64,000 nt of DNA from Magnolia sinica (GCF_029962835.1 NC_080591.1:38447501-38511500); one strand, 5' to 3'; positions 21,675-34,970 are shown, counted from the stretch's first letter. Notes: generated by a model not told the origin, from the sequence alone. Translations and numbers: made by a program.

Positions 21675-23547
21675 TGAAAGTGTTATGTTAATAAACCCTA
21701 AGTATTGTCAAATTTTGGTGTGTCAAACCAATTCAAGTTTGTATCTTAATATGTATCAAGCTTGTGCATTTGTTCATATTGAGTCTTTGACGTTCGTTCT
21801 ATTCGTGCTAAATCTATCTTGTCGATATCTACGGCGAACTTACCGAGATCTTCAAAACTAGAAGAAAGTTAAGACTTAGCTTTCAAGAACATGACGGTTA
21901 AAGATCTGTAACCAGAAAAGTTCAAGAACCTAAGATCTAGTCAAAGACTGTGTTTGATATGTCGAGTTCAAAGCTTCGAAGAGCGCAAAATTCAAAGCTA
22001 CGGAAATGATCGATAGTTTGATGGTTGATAAGTTCTATCTCACAAGTAAGGTATGATTAACCTAAATTGACCTTAGATCATGATTAGATCATTTCATACT
22101 TTCAGTTAGTCATTTTGGTTATTTTATAAGTGTAAAATTCTGTTCTTTCGACTAACCCTAGCACCGGCTCGACCAGTCCTACTATTTCTTTGACTAGTCC
22201 AGGATTTGTTATGAATTATAAGAATTTTTCTATTAGTTTACGACCAGTCCTGGAAACTGCTCGATCAGTCGTGTGAATAGTGCTCGACCAGTCGTGTAGT
22301 GCTCGACTCATTTTTCAGCGTGTAATCTGGACTCACACGACCAGTTGTGTGGTGTCTGCGACCAGTCGAGCAGGCCACTCGATCAGTCATGGGACCCACA
22401 AGGCCAGTCGTGCAATTGAAAAATCTTATCACACCAGAATTTTTGAAAATCTGTTTGGATAAGGCTAGTCGTAGCTAACCAAAGGCCAGTCATGCGAACT
22501 GATTTTTCACCTATAAATTGTGCTTGAATTTCAGAGTTTTTTATTTAATTCTTATCATTCTTAACCAATCACTCTGAGATTATTTTGAGTACATTCTAAG
22601 CTATTTTGTGCATATTTAAGATTCTTTAAAGTAGCTCTTGTAATTTAATTTTAAATCTCTATTCCATTCTTATATTGAAAAGGGATATTTGATTTACCCT
22701 TTCTTGAGATCAAAATCAATATAAAGCCCTTGCTGATTTAATTAAAAATCATCTAGACTTAGAACCCTATACACTTGTGATACTGAACGTTAAACATATA
22801 CGTTATCATCAAGTTGGTTCTACTGGGCTGCTTCAAAACCGTCATACAGATAAGTATTTTCTTTTCTGTAGTTCAGTTCTTTTTTGTTTGTGAGATTGTT
22901 CCAAAAAATCTCCATTTTTAGTTTGTCTGAGGTGATCCAGAAAACTTAGAGTGTGGGGTTTTTGAATTGTGTAAGCCCACTTGAAAGACACAATTGTGAA
23001 GGTTTTAGGTGAACCTTGAAAAACCTATTTTGGATTAGTGAACGCTAATATCCTGAGGGAGTGGATATTAGGAGTGGAGTAGTTATGTGGCTGTTGATTA
23101 ACAGTTGGTGTACACACAAGCAAACCACTATAATTCTTTGTGCTTGGTGGATGTGTGGTTAATTTTTTTTTATCTTTTATGGTTTTTTATTATGGGATGT
23201 ATTTGTGGATGTGAATGTTGTAATCTTTACATTTTAGCATTATGTGGTGAATGTTGTAATAGATTAGTTTCTATTTCTTTTATATCCTCTTAAGTTTGAG
23301 TTTTTGATACTCACCCACATTCTAATAAGGTTGTCCTACCATAAGCCATTGGTTTTTAGTGTTAGATTGTCCTTAGAACTAAGTTTGTATCAAGCTCTCA
23401 ATACTTGATTTTTGAAGTTGTTATTTCCTTTGGTTATTTACATTTCATTTGGCTATCTTATTATTTATATTCCGCTTATTATGTTTATTTGGCATAGTCC
23501 AATTCACCCCCCCCCCCCCCTCTAAGGCATTTCGCTCGGCCTTTTCA
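21675..23547 (+). repeat. Sirevirus 3' LTR
   Basis: 1,873 bp, TGAAAGTG to CCTTTTCA, uninterrupted. It contains the CGACCAGTCG array (22145-22500) and the poly-C tract (23507-23520). It shows the empty site for solo LTR Y. Confidence 0.92.
22145..22500 (+). repeat. Second LTR copy of the CGACCAGTCG array
   Basis: Same order of motifs as 10325-10675, with individual units changed in each copy. Confidence 0.8.
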
Positions 23548-26500
23548 GGTTCGATAGAGTCAATGGCTATCACAGTGAGGTATAACCCCTAAGATTAATC
23601 GTATCATCAAGATAATTGGGCATAGTTATCAAAGATAGTGTGTAACAATTATTCACAATGATTATCATGGGAATCATATAAGGTTCATCAGATATGCATT
23701 CATTAAATAAATCACACAAGATAATCTTGTTTAAATGCATGGATGCATGCACATGCTCACAAACCTGGGGATGCACATCTAGCTGGTAAAAAGTCACATA
23801 AGGAAAACTAGCAACTCGAAAAAGTATTCAAAGGTACGCCCAAAGAGAACTAGCGACCCGGAAAAGACTATGCAATGAGGCTGCCGAAGAAGAACTAGCT
23901 ACCCAAAAAAGACCATGCAACAAGGACACCCATAGCGGTACAAATGCACAAAATAATAATTTAGAATCATCGGGTAAAATACTCTATGGTACAACCCATA
24001 GTGATCTAAGAAAACCCCCATGTCTTTCATCGACCGCCCGGTAAAGTCCACATGCCATGAAAATGCATGATTAGCCCAACCATTATTATTTTAATTTCAA
24101 ACAATCATTTTAAGAAAGGTTAAAGGTCACTATAGGGGGTTTATCACCCAACATATGCCGTCAGCTTAGGCATTATGTCCCATTCCACCATCCTGGGTTC
24201 ATGAGACTAACAAATAGGATGTTTAAAGTCAACCTACTCAACTACTAGCCAATCTTAGTCAAACAAGTGGAACTTACCATCAAAAAGCTATACAAATACA
24301 ACCCATTAAAGCTACATGAGGCAATTGTTCTATAAAAGCCACAAGGGCCGAATCTTCTATTTAATGGTGTGATAAGAAGGGATTATTCTCCAAAAGCCAT
24401 ATAAGCATAAATGATCCACAAGATGATAAGTCTACAATGTAAATTTATTTAATCCATAACACAGGTGGCCACTAGTTCGAGGATTTCCTAAAACACCATC
24501 AAGCAACCACAAGTGGCAGAATAAGCCACATACAATGTTAGTAGCACTTACACATATAAAGTACACATCTTAAATCAGAATAAGGATACTAGAGATCTAT
24601 AGCATGTTAAATTACTTGAATTTAAATCTAAACATGTTAGATTTATAAAGAATTACTCAAATGGAATTAACATTCATCATTATTTCCACATTACCTTATA
24701 TTGAGAAATCAAAAACTAAATGAACTAAGCTAACTATCATGACATAGAAAACCTTAAAGGGTAATCCTCACCTCTTGATTTGGATCGTGTTCTAATGTCG
24801 ATAGGACAAATGTAAGCACTTTAGTATAGAGTCTTAACCTAATTTACCAAAAATTGCATGATTAAGATCAATATAATGATTTGATCATTAAACCAAAGTG
24901 CATTGGCTTTCCCAACTAAATCTAGGGTTATGTTTTAGGGGATTTTTAATTCCTAAGTTAAAATTTTTAAATAAAGCGAAATAAATCCTAATTAGAATTT
25001 AGCTCTATAGAGAAATCACATTTCACATATCAATATCAAACCTGACTTTTAATGGAATCAACACAATTGACTCGATGGTGCTCGAACCCAACTCAGTTGA
25101 ACCTTAGACACTCCAACAACTGTTGTTGCATGATCTATCCACACCAGGGATTTTCTAACCCAACCCTAACATCCCCAATCTCGAACTCAGCCCCAACTGA
25201 CTGATTCAGCGAGTCAACTCAGCTGAGTCAACACATCCTAACTTCCTATCTTTCCTCTATTTCCTTCTCTTCTCTTCTTCTCTCCTTTTCTTTTCTATCT
25301 TTCTTCTCTCTTAGCTCAACTAGCAATGCCCGTACTCAAATTAGACCCTAACTTGGCCCTGAGTCGAACCTGAGTCTACAGCGAGTCACTGACTCAGTTT
25401 CTCCCTTCTTCCTCACTCTCTTTTGAAACTCTCTTTTGAATTTCTTCCTTCTTTATTTGTTTTCCATCTACATCCATTGAAGACGCTAAACACAACAAGA
25501 CTTGACTCGGTTAAGGTGGGTCGAGTCGACTCGGCAACAAGCTTCACACACAACTCGCTTTCAAATCCGTTTACTGTATTGGATTGGAAAACATTGATTA
25601 TCCTTGCGATCTGTTTTGGGGTTGTCATTGATGATTGAACGTAGCATATATGGGCTATTTGATGGATGAAACAAATCTGCAATCGGTGGTCGAAAGGAGA
25701 TCAGCGGCTAGTATTGCTTGACGAGGAAGATGATGGAGCTTTCATGGTATTCTTCAATCGGATGCATCTTTCTCAATTCCACTACTTCTGGGCGACTCAG
25801 ATTCGATCTATGAACCTTTCAGACCAATGATTTTCAAGCTTGGAGATGGTTTTCCTAGTGGTTCATGAGTTTGAAGCTATCAGTTGATTTTCTCAATGTG
25901 CCATACATTGTTGTCGAATATACGAAATTGGATGGCTCGAATGGCTGTTTTGGCATCCCAATATCATCTGGATTGAACTGGGATGGTTAGGATGGATTTT
26001 AGGGTTTCTATCTTCAAAAGAGAAGGGGAAAGGAAATTGAAAATTTCTTATTTATATGCAACACTTCATTTCTTACTCAACCCTAATCCATGTGATTAGT
26101 TTTGATGGATGAGATCTTACGGAATGAATGATTAGGATGGATAGGGATGGAAGTACATGGATTGCCAATCTAGCAGCTAGAAAAAAATTTCTATTTTTGG
26201 AAAGATACCATGCGCAACTCGATTTTCAATCGAGTTTATGTGCACATGTGAGGATACTCAGCCATAAATGGTTATGGTTTTGATTGGAACCACCGTCTAA
26301 ACATGATGGATGGTTCAGATCTTCCAAATGTGTGGTGATGATGTCCCACCAATTCAAACAACGGACGGTCCTTTGTCGCTGACGAAAAACGTGAAAGAGA
26401 GAGAAATCTCTCTTGTTTGCGGAAGATGACGGATCAGCTCTGTTAGACAAAGTCAAGCGATCCAGTGCACCGCAAGTGCACATGCACAATTCAAAAATGG

Positions 26501-26682
26501 GGTCCACATTTATGTTTCATGGAATCCACTCCGACCAATCGATTCTAAAAGTCCAACTAGGACATCTGGCTAAAGATCAGACAGATTTCCAAAGTTTAGG
26601 TGGGCCACACCATAAGATTTGATCTATTCATTTAAAATTTTAAACTAACACTCCATATTTAAAATACGGGTGTTACAGAGAG

Positions 26683-27703
26683 GTTCTTCACCACCTCAGA
26701 GTCATCCCATGGTAGTTAAACCCTAACGTTTGACGAGTCATCGACTGCTACATTCTATGGAAACTGGTTCAAAATGGGCCAAGAGCAACCCTGGCTCTCA
26801 TGACTAGTATTATTTCTCTTCTAGGTCGGGCAAGGTTCAGGCCATTATTTCCAACAACCCATTCTCCAATAAGTGCTAGAAGGACAAGTGGTTCTTTGCA
26901 ACTAGAGAATGGGAGGCTCTTATGGAAGGGTTAGAGGGCTTATAAGCTTGGGTCCCTACCTCCTTCGCCCTACTATGTTAGAATGCATACCGAGATGTTG
27001 CATTTAAACTTTGTTTACTTTCTCTTTCAGTGCTGATATTTAGTTTTTTCCTTCTGCGGCTTTTCCCAGGTTACAGCCTAGCCTTTTCGCCTTCCATCTT
27101 TGCTAGATCAGGATTACTCGAGAGCGACCTACTACTTAGCAAGACTATAGAAAGTTGGTCACTCGGCATCTCCTACATCAGTTTAGCCTTGCTCCAATAG
27201 GAAAATCTTCTGACCTAAGTCTGCTCTTGGCTGATGATCTTGTAGATAAACTTTCATATATACTGACTTTTCCTCATTACCTTTATAGCGATGTTAGGTC
27301 ATCCTCAGTCCCAAAAGAGAAAGCTTTCGTCTAAGACTGAGTTGGAGAGGCTAAAGGGCGTAGGGAAGAGGGTGACCCCCTCGACTCCTCTTGCTACCCC
27401 TCTCAAAACTGTTGCCCCTACCTCTGACCCACCGACAAGCGAGGCGCCTGCTGGCACTACTCCCACAACAAAGCCAGCTGGGACAAAAGGGGGTGCTACC
27501 AATGCGCCCCTTAATGGTCATCCACTTGAAGTGGTTAAGTTGGATGTGCCCTCCCCGAGGGTTGAGAGAGTTCGAGCTAAGGAGGCTCGGGGTACTGGAG
27601 GTGCTTCCGAGCACCAAAGCTCAGCCCCCAAGGAGGCCGGTATGAGGGAGTCCCCATCTTCCTCAATCTCAAGGCATCTAGCCATGCTCCTGAGCTGGGG
27701 GTA
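26683..27703 (+). pseudogene. Tat antisense accessory gene, middle part
   Basis: Continuation of the gene interrupted at 8323. A block reading SGKVQAIISNNPFSN, then KDKWFFATREWE lies at about 26828-26930, directly after TTCTCTTCTAG, a likely intron 3' end at 26826. A second likely acceptor, CCTTTATAG, ends at about 27288 and is followed by a clean frame of 138 codons (from 27291) rich in Pro, Thr, Ser and Ala, running to the X insertion at 27704. The pattern (globular block, then low-complexity linker) fits the Transposase_28-like antisense ORF of Tat elements. Stops in the globular block mark decay. Confidence 0.6.
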
Positions 27704-28724
27704 TGTAACAACCCAAATTTTCACAGCCAGAGTTTGTACTCGTGCCCAAAAAAACCAAGTGTTAATAATAAATAAATTGGATGCTTTTAAAAATCGCACC
27801 CTATTTTTTTTATTTAGATCACATCCAGATACATTTATGATGGTAACATTCATGAAAATAAAATCAACTGTATTGATTATTTCATCAGAGTAAAAAAAAC
27901 TCAGTAAATAATCAAATGCCCACTTAATGGGAGCTTATTACATTTATCGAGTTTGCAGCGGAAGTGTAAAACTAAATCATAAAACTATCTTCTTATTTTT
28001 TTAGTATAATCTTCCATGGGGAGATGGTCCTTTAGGTCTTCGATCTGTGCATCACTTGCATCATCTGTACGATTGGGAGAGGGTCAATGCCCTACTCATA
28101 GTGATGGTATCTTTTAAGATTAACAATAATTCAAGGGATTCATAAAAGTAATGTAAGAGTTCTGATATGTCTTGTACTCCACTAATACATGAGATATCAG
28201 TATGCGCAAACAACCTACATGAGATGCATGCCTAGCATAGTGTGTGCGGCTCATCATATGTAGTGATCATCACAATGTGGAATATAATTCATAGAAAATT
28301 TGACTTGACCCACATCCCATAACTACGGATATTCACCGGCATGGCCAATGCTAACGTAGATTTACGTGAACATCTCAAGGCAACACAACACGCGGTTGGG
28401 GGATTTACGTAACACAATGTGTTCATGGAGCGATTATTTACGACATCCAATCCCAAAAAAGTGATGTAGCATGCACGATGATTTACCTATATCGATTGTG
28501 CACCATGCCAACCAACCCACGGAATTACGTGCCGACCAAGAGGGCTACTACCCGTAACGCATTACGTCCATGATAAGATATTTGATTCACTAGTTGTGAT
28601 ACCTCTTAACACATCACTTGCACTTATAGAGAATATAAACTGAATCACGGAGGTTCTGGAATAGCAAAACATATGCCCAAGCCTTAAAGATAAATAACAT
28701 CAGGCCAATATAGAAAAGAGTGAT

Positions 28725-28915
28725 AATGGTCGACTCAAACAGTAGCAATGGCCAACATAACAAATAGGAGAGTGACAATGGTCAACTTAATAAAAGAAGA
28801 GTAGCAATGGCTAACTCAATAAATAGAAGAGCAGCAACGACTGATTCAATAATAAGGAGAGTGGCAATGGATAACTCAATAAAGAGACGAGTGGCAGGGC
28901 CAACTCAATAAATTT
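28725..28915. repeat. ~33-bp tandem array in LTR X
   Basis: About six degenerate units of the pattern GAGAGTGGCAATGGCCAACTCAATAAA. The second X copy has the reverse complement at 62790-63000. Confidence 0.85.
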
Positions 28916-31900
28916 GATAAGGCAAGGGGAAAGCTTGTATCCATGGCCCCATATAAATTCAGAAAGATCACTTGTAATCAACATTATACTGTGTAAGCCA
29001 AAAGCAAATAATTAATGGTAAAACATATAATTGCAGGAAAAATTCAAAGTAATATGAAGGCATGTAAAAGGCAAGATAAAATAACATGAAGGCATGTAAA
29101 AGGTAAGATAAATTAATGTAAGCTTAAAGGATAAAACCTTCACCTGAAGCTCGACTCAAATCTGGCCCTGACTCAGTCCAGGACCCAATGAGTCGATTCG
29201 AAACCCAACTCTCTCTTTCTTTTTCTTCCTCTTTTCTTTTCTTCCCCTTTCCTTTTCCTTTATTTCTCCTTCTCTTTCTCTTTCTCTTTCTTTTCTTGTT
29301 GGACCGTCCAGCAAGGGACTGGAATTTCTACACCACCCGGTTTGACTCAATGAGTCACATCATTCTTCCTCTCAATCTCTCTCTCTCTATCTTGTTGTAT
29401 GGTTTCCATCAACAATACATGCCTTTTATACTTAGTGTGGGGTTTCCGGAAAGTCCCTGCGTAATCTCGGACACCGACTGCCCTACGTAACATAGCTTTC
29501 GAAAGCATTACTTACGGTTTTGCAGCCAAGTTGCGTAACATAATTTGTTGGTTTCTTCTTCTCATTCTTTCCTAATTTCTTGCTATTTTTCTTTCCTTTG
29601 TAAAGAGGTAATCGTGATTGAGTGGGTGATCAGACGAAGCATCTCTAATGGCTGGAATGTGGTAGGGTGGCTCTCGTTATTCAATGACTTTACAGGGAAG
29701 ATGGGTTTTGTCTTTAATGGCAGTTACACTTCTGATCATCTCTCGATCGATCGGACTTTCCTGGAAGGTGTGTATCCTTTCTTTGAAGCTCTCTGGCCCA
29801 AGAGATAAACGTCCCAGATGTTATCAGCCATAAGGGAATTCGCATTATCGCGTGGTGGGTGATGTCGAGTGAAAAACAGCGGATGATCTCTGTTCCCTAG
29901 TTAGACAAGACTCCTCCTTTGTTGAGAGGAATCGAGGTGTCCTTTCTTGGCTATCCAAACCCAGAAATCCTTCTGCGTAACTTCGTTTACGTAGCAAGGA
30001 AGTCGGACATAAAACCTTACGTGGTTCCTTGTTCCTGTCAACTGTTTGATGGTGGTTTGGTCCCCAATCTTTACTGTGTAATTACATTCTCTTGGACAGT
30101 CTAAGATTGTCGTTCATTGGCTCCTGGCCTAACGAAATTCATGGCCTGATCGTGTTGTGATTGTGATGTTCAGAGTGCTCGCGAACGCAGGTTTTGGGAT
30201 TGCGTTTCTTGCGTGAAAAACAGCAAAAGACTCATCTTTCTGCTTTCTTTCTTTCTTCTAGACACCTTGGGTGGGATCAAACGTGATCCATCTTGATTTT
30301 GGATGGGTGGGATCTCATGAGGAGCTTCGCAGTGGATACAAAGGTTTTCCATTTTTAGAAAGTCTAGCCACACACGACCTGCTTTCACTTGGCTTGTGTG
30401 CGCACACAAGTACATCTGCATGTGAGGTCTTCGTGATTCTGATCAGTTTTTCCCCGTGGTCGTGATGAACAGTCCAGATCATTGAAGAAGACGATGATGG
30501 TGATCCGAAGATCATCTCAGCGAACGATCCTCTAAGGTTGGTGGGAGAAAGGAAATCAAATTCCAAGTAATCCTTATAAGAGTTTTGTGAACTCTAATGG
30601 GTCTACATGGTAGTAGGCACATTTCCAAGTAATCCTTATAAATGAACTTACATCTAAATCCTCATGGATGAGGAGTTATTCACTGACTCATTTTAAGGAA
30701 TGTATACACGTCAAATCATATGATGGATGGTCTTATCTCAAAATTAGTGGCCAGATTGCCAGATCTATGCATAGGGATCATTCCCAATGATGAGATTCGT
30801 GCATAGAATAGATATAAGGTTAGGATAGTTAGATTTGTATCGTACGTGTCATGCCCCAAACTTGGAAAACGGGCTCACAAAATTCCCGATCGCCGAATCC
30901 GGTGCCGACAGCCTTCATAGTGCCCCATTCTCGGATTCCGGAACTCACATGCCAGTTTTCGATCCTAGGATCCTAGAAGGAGGATTTTCAGTATGATTTT
31001 TTTTGTAATAGAGTATAACCACAAACATAACCAAGTCACAAAACAACATCACCACATATCCACTATATCAAAACTTTAAGTACAATGAGGGAAGGGAAAT
31101 ACAAGGTGATTAAAAACTCCAAAATAATTTAATGTGCGCTCCTGCCTCAGCGCTGCTGTGATCCAATGCCACCTGCACGCAACGGTCGTGCATAAGCTTA
31201 CAAAAGCTTGGAGGGTGGTGTAAGTGTGTGTGCAAGGCAAGCGCCAAGTGTACAATATCAGAGTAATACGAAAATATGTGGTAAGTCTATGAATGCTATC
31301 AGTTGTACCAAAGCTATATGATGCAAGGCATGAATGCTATCGGCCATACTAAGGCCATGCGATGCGAGGCCTATGTAGTCAAATGTCATATGTAAAATGC
31401 AAAACAAGTATGTCAGTCCTCATCAAGTACACATATCAGTACAGTTCCTCTCTGAGATATCACCGGGGTCTAGTGTACTCCACACTGACTGCCGCCTCCC
31501 TAGCCGCATAACCCAGCAAGCGGAATAGACCTCATTATCCGCATGACCAGTAGTCTACCAATACCTACCCAGTTCATCGATAGCAGACACATTTGCGAGC
31601 TGGTCAAACTCAGCCTAGCTTATAGCCCCCTCACTCTGGCGGATAAGGCCACACCCCCTTCCAACCGACCACGATACAGTGGGAGACACGGCCTACTGGT
31701 ATTCGGCACTCGAGTGCTCGTGTATCCACTCGGTCTAAACGTTGGAGCAGCTCCTGGTACCAAAAAGATTTTGAGATTTTCACCCAAGGACATCCTAAGT
31801 GCCCACAGTGCTAGAACCAAGTATTTTCGGTATCCGATACGGCCATCCACGATATACCTGTGGAGCCACAGCCCTGATGTCACTAGGGCATACAATGATC

Positions 31901-32329
31901 AAGTCACACATATGCGAGATGCATGAGTCACACTGTCAAATCATGCAGCAATCCCGTGCATACCGCACGCTCATGTGGGGCACTCCGTCTCATAAGGAGT
32001 CCCGTAATGTCTCAGCCCAACGGCTTATGCTATGATCAAATATTCCTCATATCAAGCATACATAGATGTGTATGGGTATGAATTATAGAATTGTACTAAG
32101 CATGTTATAAAGTAATGAACTATCCTTACAACGAAGATGGGCCTAGACGGCCTACACACAACAAGTACGGGCCTATCAATGGGCCCTAGGGAGAGTTATA
32201 ATGCGGACATTTAACCAACATTATTCTTATAATGTGGACGTCAAACCATCATTGTTCCCAAGGCACGGCCCGCCATAAACATCATTATATATACCACGGT
32301 GAAATCACACATTATAATAGACCTATATA

Positions 32330-32540
32330 CACTTCATTGGGCCTCGACCTATGGACCTCAGATACATCAAATGGGCCGCATCAATCGGCCTTATGTACAT
32401 TGCAATGGGCCATATCCAATGGGCCGTTGAATACATCACAATGAGCCCTCATTTGGCAAATGGGCCGCATCACATGGGCCATGTGTATATCAAATGGGCC
32501 ACACCAATTGGGCCCCATGCATATCAAATGGGCCATACCC
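32330..32540. repeat. ATGGGCC tandem array in solo LTR A
   Basis: Degenerate units of about 25-40 bp built around TACATCA.AATGGGCC. Related, longer arrays lie at 42460-42770 and 46960-47290. Overlapping open frames on both strands here come from the repeat. Confidence 0.8.
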
Positions 32541-32785
32541 AAAGATAAGTGGTGATAATGATTCCCACCATTAAAATTTTCAAGGCCCACGATAACATTT
32601 ACTTCCCATCCAATCTGATCATAAGGTCACAATGACCTAAAGGAGTTTTTATGATGGACGGTCAAACCTACTAATTTCTATGGTGTGGTCCACCTAATCC
32701 TAGATCTGTCTTAATTTTGGTCTCAAGCCCTAAAATAAGGTTTTAAAATGGTTGGACAGATTAGATGCAACACATGCTTCATGGT

Positions 32786-32905
32786 GGGTCCCACCGTCCA
32801 CACCACTGGACGGTGGTGCGAATAAAACACGTACATCATTAGGGGTCCCACCGTCCACACCACTAGACGGTGGTGTGAATAAAACACATACATCATTGTA
32901 GGTCC
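32786..32905. repeat. ~60-bp tandem duplication in solo LTR A
   Basis: Two units, each GGGTCCCACCGTCCACACCA, then (C/T)(G/A)GACGGTGGTG and AATAAAACAC(G/A)(T/C)ACATCATT. Absent as a duplicate in the two related LTRs. Confidence 0.85.
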
Positions 32906-34970
32906 CACGTGGGGCCCACCATAATGTTTGTTTTCCATCCAATCTGTTGATAAGGTCACACAGACCTGGATGAAAAGGAAAAATAAATTTTATATTAATC
33001 CAAAACTCAAGTGACACCCAAAAAGGGTTTCAATGGCAGACGCCAAATCCCACTGTTTTCTATGATGTGGGCCACCTGAGCTACATATGTGGCTGATTTT
33101 GTGGGGGCTCACTGTCCCAAAGGGGACAAAACAAATGCACGGTGGGGATGTGGCCATACATCACGATGGGGCCCACGGCTGGGACCGTGGGTCCCTGCCT
33201 GTCCGTATGCCAAAATGCAGTGGCGTTCGGCTGCAGCGTTAGCTGCAGCAGGCACTGCCTGCTTTTTTTTAAAAAAATTATTTTTTTGAGGTTTTTCATA
33301 TGTGGGGGCCGCATCATGCAGATCCACTCCAGCCGTTAGATTTCAGGGCTCAAGATAGACCCATCAAGCCCAATATTTAGTATATTTTGGTGTATAGAAA
33401 CGGCAGGGTGGTTTTTAACGGTAAAAAACTACTATTTTCTATGCTATGGCCCGCCAGAAAATCAGATTGACTTCATTTTTCAGCTCAACACCTAAAACAG
33501 GCTAAGGAATGGAATGGATGGCGTGGATTAGATACATACATCAAGGTGGGGCCTGCATGAGCGGCCCACCCAAAAAGCATAAAATCAAGTACTTTTTTTT
33601 TTACCTTGTAGCGAGTACACCCCACTATCTGTTCAACTCTAGGGAACACATCCAGCATCCCTGGACGCTGGATGGACGGTGTTTATATACCATTCATCAA
33701 GGTGGGTCCCACATGGCCATAGCCCCCTTAATCTAGATCAATTTGGTATTTGTGTTTTCCCATTGCCAAAAGGTAAGGCCTACATGGTTTGAACAGCCGT
33801 GTGGTCCGTTTGATGGATGGTTAGATATCACCTACACTCACCATGTGGGCCACAAAATAAAGGAAGGAGAGAGAGAGAGAGAGAGAGAGACGTGATGATG
33901 GAGGGACCCCAGCACTATGGGTCCTCCCTTGCATGATTTACAACATACATCAAGTGGGTCCCATTTCATATGGGCCCACTGATCAAAATCAACGATGGAG
34001 ATCCTTTCCCCACCGAAACGCAAGGTCTAGATGACCTTATTTATGGAAGGAAAGTAAACATCATGATGGGGTCCATGAAGGATAGGCTCATCATGGAATG
34101 ATAATGAAAATCAAGGTGGGCCATCAGCCACATCAAGGGTCCAAAGTGAGATCCATACCATCAATCGGTAGGCCTCACTTGGCCCATCATAAAAATATGA
34201 AAATTTAGCCTATAGAAGCACCCACCATTCGATCTTCTTGGTCCGATGGAAAGCCGATCTCCCTGTGTCTCACTTTGATGGAAGGTGATGAGAGTTGAAC
34301 GGCTAGGATGAAGGATTTTTGGGGTGGGAAGTGGGCCACACACAACTCTTTTTCTCCTTAGAAAAGCATGGGCATATGTTTTTTTTGTTGCTTGGAAATG
34401 TGTTGAGGAAAGAGACAGAGAGGGTTGTAAGGAGAGAGAGAGTGATGGGTGATGGATGTGAGATGAGTGATGGGTGAGGTGAGAGACTTGTTGACTTTTG
34501 GGGTTTTCTTGACTTCTGGAGAAAGAAAGCATGGGTTGTTCTTGTACTTGACATGAGGTGATTGATTGATTAATTTGAGTGATTGATTGATGGGACATGA
34601 TGTAGAGATTCTCTTGGGATTGCAAACATGCGGCGTTTTCTTCAAAATAAACGCCGGCCCAATCTCCTTACAGGGTATCGGATCGGTATGCAAGACGCGT
34701 CGTTGGAACTGCGGCGACGGAGCGATCGCAATGGTACAAGTCTCGGATTAAGCTGACTCAAATATATAGGATACAACTCAAGGTCACACGTAAACATCGA
34801 TCATAAGTAGTAGGTTGCCGAAAATTGTCGGGAAGGATCGCGAGAGTCGACGAAATAGTACGGATTAGGATATGGGTCTTACAGTACGTGTGTACACATT
34901 AAGTTAACTTCTTAACACTTCGAGAACTTTCGATACCCGGGTATTAAAATGTTCAAGGCATTATAGGGTA

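Larger units (their letters stand above)
8670..23547 (+). mobile_element. Sirevirus-type Ty1/copia element with three LTRs
   Basis: Flanked by GGTTC at 8665-8669 and 23548-23552. Order: truncated LTR (8670-9095), a second copy of the 3' internal region (9096-9851), complete LTR (9852-14854, carrying solo LTR Y), PBS 14857-14869, gag-pol 14925-19664, an extra ORF 20165-21288, PPT 21663-21673, LTR 21675-23547. The iMet PBS, AAAGGGGGAGA tract, long gag with a post-knuckle coiled coil and an extra ORF after pol fit the SIRE/Maximus lineage. Gag and most of pol keep one reading frame with scattered stops. Confidence 0.87.
8324..26677 (-). mobile_element. Solo LTR 'Z' (chromovirus-like) with a nested copia
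   Basis: Starts TGTAACACCCTG and ends GGGTGTTACA, flanked by a perfect 5-bp duplication GAGAG (8319-8323 and 26678-26682). Removing the nested copia (8670-23547 plus one GGTTC copy) leaves about 3.47 kb without coding sequence, PBS or PPT, so a solo LTR left by LTR-LTR recombination is the simplest reading. Minus orientation is inferred from resemblance of its reverse-complement start (TGTAACACCCGTAT) to the start of the 41020-49640 LTRs. At 24127 it shares a motif with solo LTR Y. A pyrimidine-rich stretch lies at 25245-25315. Confidence 0.82.
30847..34883 (-). mobile_element. Solo LTR 'A' of the giant-LTR family
   Basis: 4,037 bp, TGTCATGCCCC to GGGTCTTACA, with perfect duplication GTACG (30842-30846, 34884-34888). 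Colinear with the LTRs at 41020-45129 and 45508-49640, including the GGGCC tandem array, the ATGGACGG-type segment and the GA microsatellite. The minus orientation follows from the full-length relative, whose PBS and PPT show direction. No internal domain remains. Confidence 0.9.
27704..34965 (-). mobile_element. Solo LTR 'X' with nested solo LTR A
   Basis: Begins TGTAACAACCC; ends AAGGCATTATA; flanked by GGGTA at 27699-27703 and 34966-34970. Without A (30847-34883 and one 5-bp duplicate) it is about 3.2 kb and has no coding domain. The right end is TA instead of CA, so the border is slightly uncertain. Its reverse complement (TATAATGCC start, then AATACCCGGGTAT) matches the second copy at 60506. 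It contains a pyrimidine tract at 29205-29310 and a tandem array at 28725-28915. Confidence 0.8.

Noticed and set aside
27305..27853. Three minus-strand frames of 65-111 codons
   Set aside because: Shadows of the Pro/Ala/Thr-rich plus-strand exon; some cross the LTR X boundary.
29188..29490. 100-codon plus-strand frame with a hydrophobic FLFLFL segment
   Set aside because: The segment is the pyrimidine tract of LTR X; the inverted copy at 62189-62285 is not coding.
31543..31926. 127-codon plus-strand frame with a 91-codon frame opposite
   Set aside because: Inside solo LTR A; the corresponding part of the other two LTRs is not open and no domain is visible.
34161..34693. Overlapping frames of 83-154 codons on the minus strand, also at 44450-44985 and 48994-49551
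   Set aside because: Same position in three LTR copies, in several frames at once, Ser/His/Thr-rich from GTGATGG and GAGAGA repeats, no domain. They are LTR sequence without stops.
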